A stretch of DNA of 7,931 nucleotides. It comes from Candidatus Paenalcaligenes intestinipullorum. GTDB lineage: Bacteria > Pseudomonadota > Gammaproteobacteria > Burkholderiales > Burkholderiaceae_B. A model generated the notes under the pieces. It did not search any database, was not told the DNA's origin, and saw nothing but the letters and a program-made list of their open reading frames with translations. The DNA lies in the NCBI GenBank assembly GCA_019120675.1, contig DWUQ01000156.1:1-7931 (forward strand), given 5' to 3'. This document shows, piece by piece, positions 6,559 to 7,931 of this stretch (positions are counted from its first letter, which is position 1; each line of letters begins with the position of its first letter). The position numbers and the translations under genes are program-made.

Positions 6559-7931
6559 GGGCTCACTGGGTAGCCCTGTCCAATTTCCCCCAAGCGCAGT
6601 GATCAACTGTACCGCAGCAATGTATTGCTCCGATAGTAGACTAATCGTGGCGCGCTCGGCGCTGAGCGCGGCGGTTTCGACTTGGGCTAAGTCTAAGAAA
6701 TCCTCCGTGCCGGCCTCGAACTGATTGCGCATTAATCGCTGAGACTCCCGCGCAGCTTCTAAAGCCGCCTGTTGAGTCAGCATTTCCTCCTGTAGACCTT
6801 GCCATTGCACAAGACTGTCTTCGACTTCTTTTAAGGCATCCAGCACCTGCTGCCGATAACTGGACACTTGCGCATCGTAGCGGGCTTCCGCTTCGCGCAC
6901 CCGTGCCGAGCGTGCGCCCCCATCCAATATACTCAGCGCTAAGGCAGGGCCTAAACTCCAAAAGCGTGCTGGCGCCGTCAGCCAATCTGCCCAAGCGCCT
7001 GCCCGATAGCCCCCTTGGGCCGATAAGGTTAAATCCGGAAACCATGCCGCAGTCGCGACGCCAATTTGCGCATTGGCAGCTTGCATACGGCGCTCGGCAG
7101 CGGCCACATCGGGGCGACGCTCTAAAAGCTGCGAGGGTAAGCTGAGTGGTACAACGGGTAAATGAGGCCAGTCGGTAAGAGGCAAGGGTGCCAAGCGTAT
7201 CGGAGGCTGGCCGGTTAACACCGCCAAGGCATTATGCAGCTGACCCTGTTGACGGTTGAGTGCCAGCCGCTGGGTGCGCGCGTTTTCCAGCTGAACTTTT
7301 GCAGACGCCACATCGCGGGGCGAAACCATTCCGACCTCAAAGCGATTTTGCACGATGGTATACACCCGCTCATACGCATCAATCGTTTGATCCATTAGCG
7401 TTTGCGACGCTAAGATGTTTTTGAGCTGAAAATAGTTTTGTGCTAGGGCGGCCTCCAAGCTTAAACGCGCCGCAAAGAAGTCCGCTTCGGTGGCCTGCGC
7501 TTCAGCTTGCGAGGCCTCGGTACCCCGACGCACTTTCCCCCAAATATCCGGCTCCCAGCCTGCTCGCAGCGACGTACTATAGGTGGAGCTGGTATTGGTG
7601 CTGCCTCCACCACTGCGGGAAACACTCCCCTCTACACCAAGCGTAGGAAAAAAAGCCGCCCGACTGGCCTCCAAGGTCGCAATCGCCTGACGATAGCGTG
7701 CTTCAGACTGCTCTAGGCTTGCATTGTGAGCGCGCAGTTGCTGCATGAGGGTGTTTAAGGTTGGGTCCTTAAAAACCTGCCACCAATCTTGAGCCCCGAG
7801 CTGGTCATTAGGTGAGGCGGTTTTCCAGCCTTCTGCGGTGGCCGGCTGATGTAAATACTCGTCCCCCACCTCCACCAAAGGCCTCTGATAATCTGGGCCT
7901 ACCGCGCACCCGCTGATGAGCACACTCAACC
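6529..7931 (-). CDS. RND efflux outer-membrane factor lipoprotein (NodT/OprM type), 5' partial
   Basis: TolC-like outer-membrane channel of a tripartite drug or metal efflux pump, anchored by a lipid. The frame runs off the right edge. The visible 466 residues begin inside the signal peptide with SVLISGC, a lipobox whose cysteine is visible residue 8, followed by the typical AVGPDYQRP. The missing part is therefore only the front of the signal peptide, and the TTG at 7929 is not the true start. Family marks are DWWQVFKDPTLNTLM (48-62), AAFFPTL (91-97), WEPDIWGKVRR (125-135), LLERRPDVAAAERRMQAANAQIG (268-290), AAWFPDLTLSAQGG (294-307) and LSILDGGARSARV (332-344). Two similar OEP repeats with long coiled-coil helices make up the body. 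The pump and adaptor genes probably lie upstream, outside the window. Its last 30 bases overlap the SpeE-like gene. Confidence 0.94.
   Translation of the reverse strand, partial: LSVLISGCAVGPDYQRPLVEVGDEYLHQPATAEGWKTASPNDQLGAQDWWQVFKDPTLNTLMQQLRAHNASLEQSEARYRQAIATLEASRAAFFPTLGVEGSVSRSGGGSTNTSSTYSTSLRAGWEPDIWGKVRRGTEASQAEAQATEADFFAARLSLEAALAQNYFQLKNILASQTLMDQTIDAYERVYTIVQNRFEVGMVSPRDVASAKVQLENARTQRLALNRQQGQLHNALAVLTGQPPIRLAPLPLTDWPHLPVVPLSLPSQLLERRPDVAAAERRMQAANAQIGVATAAWFPDLTLSAQGGYRAGAWADWLTAPARFWSLGPALALSILDGGARSARVREAEARYDAQVSSYRQQVLDALKEVEDSLVQWQGLQEEMLTQQAALEAARESQRLMRNQFEAGTEDFLDLAQVETAALSAERATISLLSEQYIAAVQLITALGGNWTGLPSEPSGVMLHPAQ

Noticed and set aside
6641..7045. 134-residue minus-strand open frame inside the efflux lipoprotein gene.
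   Set aside because: It is a shifted-frame shadow of a strongly conserved gene, with low-complexity composition rich in Arg, Gly and Ser and no recognisable domain.
1..7931. Search for insertion sequences, phage genes, CRISPR repeats, toxin-antitoxin pairs and tRNA genes.
   Set aside because: No transposase or integrase motifs, no regularly spaced repeats, no paired small genes and no tRNA-like cloverleaf were seen. The genes fill the window almost completely.

Overview
The window reads as an ordinary stretch of proteobacterial chromosome. It carries an aerobic-type long-chain polyprenyl diphosphate synthase (ubiquinone side chain), a molybdenum-cofactor accessory GTPase, a GltS glutamate carrier, an RND-type outer-membrane factor lipoprotein and a Nudix/ThiE fusion. 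The DUF815 ATPase, Nudix-ThiE and SpeE-like genes in a row, the moderate base composition and the Burkholderiales-like look of the SpeE-like protein point to a betaproteobacterium, perhaps an Alcaligenaceae relative. That placement is inferred from remembered family sequences, not from a search. No mobile element, CRISPR array, tRNA or rRNA gene was seen, and coding density is very high.

Layout. (1) Bases 1-799, plus strand: an exonuclease III family AP endonuclease gene, missing only its first few codons at the window edge. (2) Bases 856-893: a perfect 15-bp hairpin with A and T flanks, a bidirectional terminator between this gene and the convergent gltS. (3) Bases 3756 down to 927, minus strand: a tight operon ispB - mobB - gltS with gaps of 1 and 24 bases. 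(4) Bases 3757-3936: a divergent control region with a perfect TATAAT for ispB and a weaker candidate promoter for the rightward genes. (5) Bases 3937-6558, plus strand: three overlapping, probably translationally coupled genes, a DUF815 AAA-type ATPase, a MutT-like Nudix hydrolase fused to a degenerate ThiE-like domain, and a SpeE-like Rossmann protein. (6) Bases 6529-7931, minus strand: a NodT/OprM-type outer-membrane efflux lipoprotein, cut by the right window edge, whose 3' end overlaps the SpeE-like gene by 30 bases tail to tail.

How the genes work together. The left operon joins three unrelated household tasks: quinone side-chain synthesis, molybdopterin dinucleotide formation and glutamate uptake. 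The rightward cluster is the least understood part. Two of its three products look like enzyme folds whose standard catalytic residues have been replaced (ThiE-like domain, SpeE-like protein), next to an ATPase of unknown function. This is the best place to look for new biology, but nothing in the sequence proves a new system.
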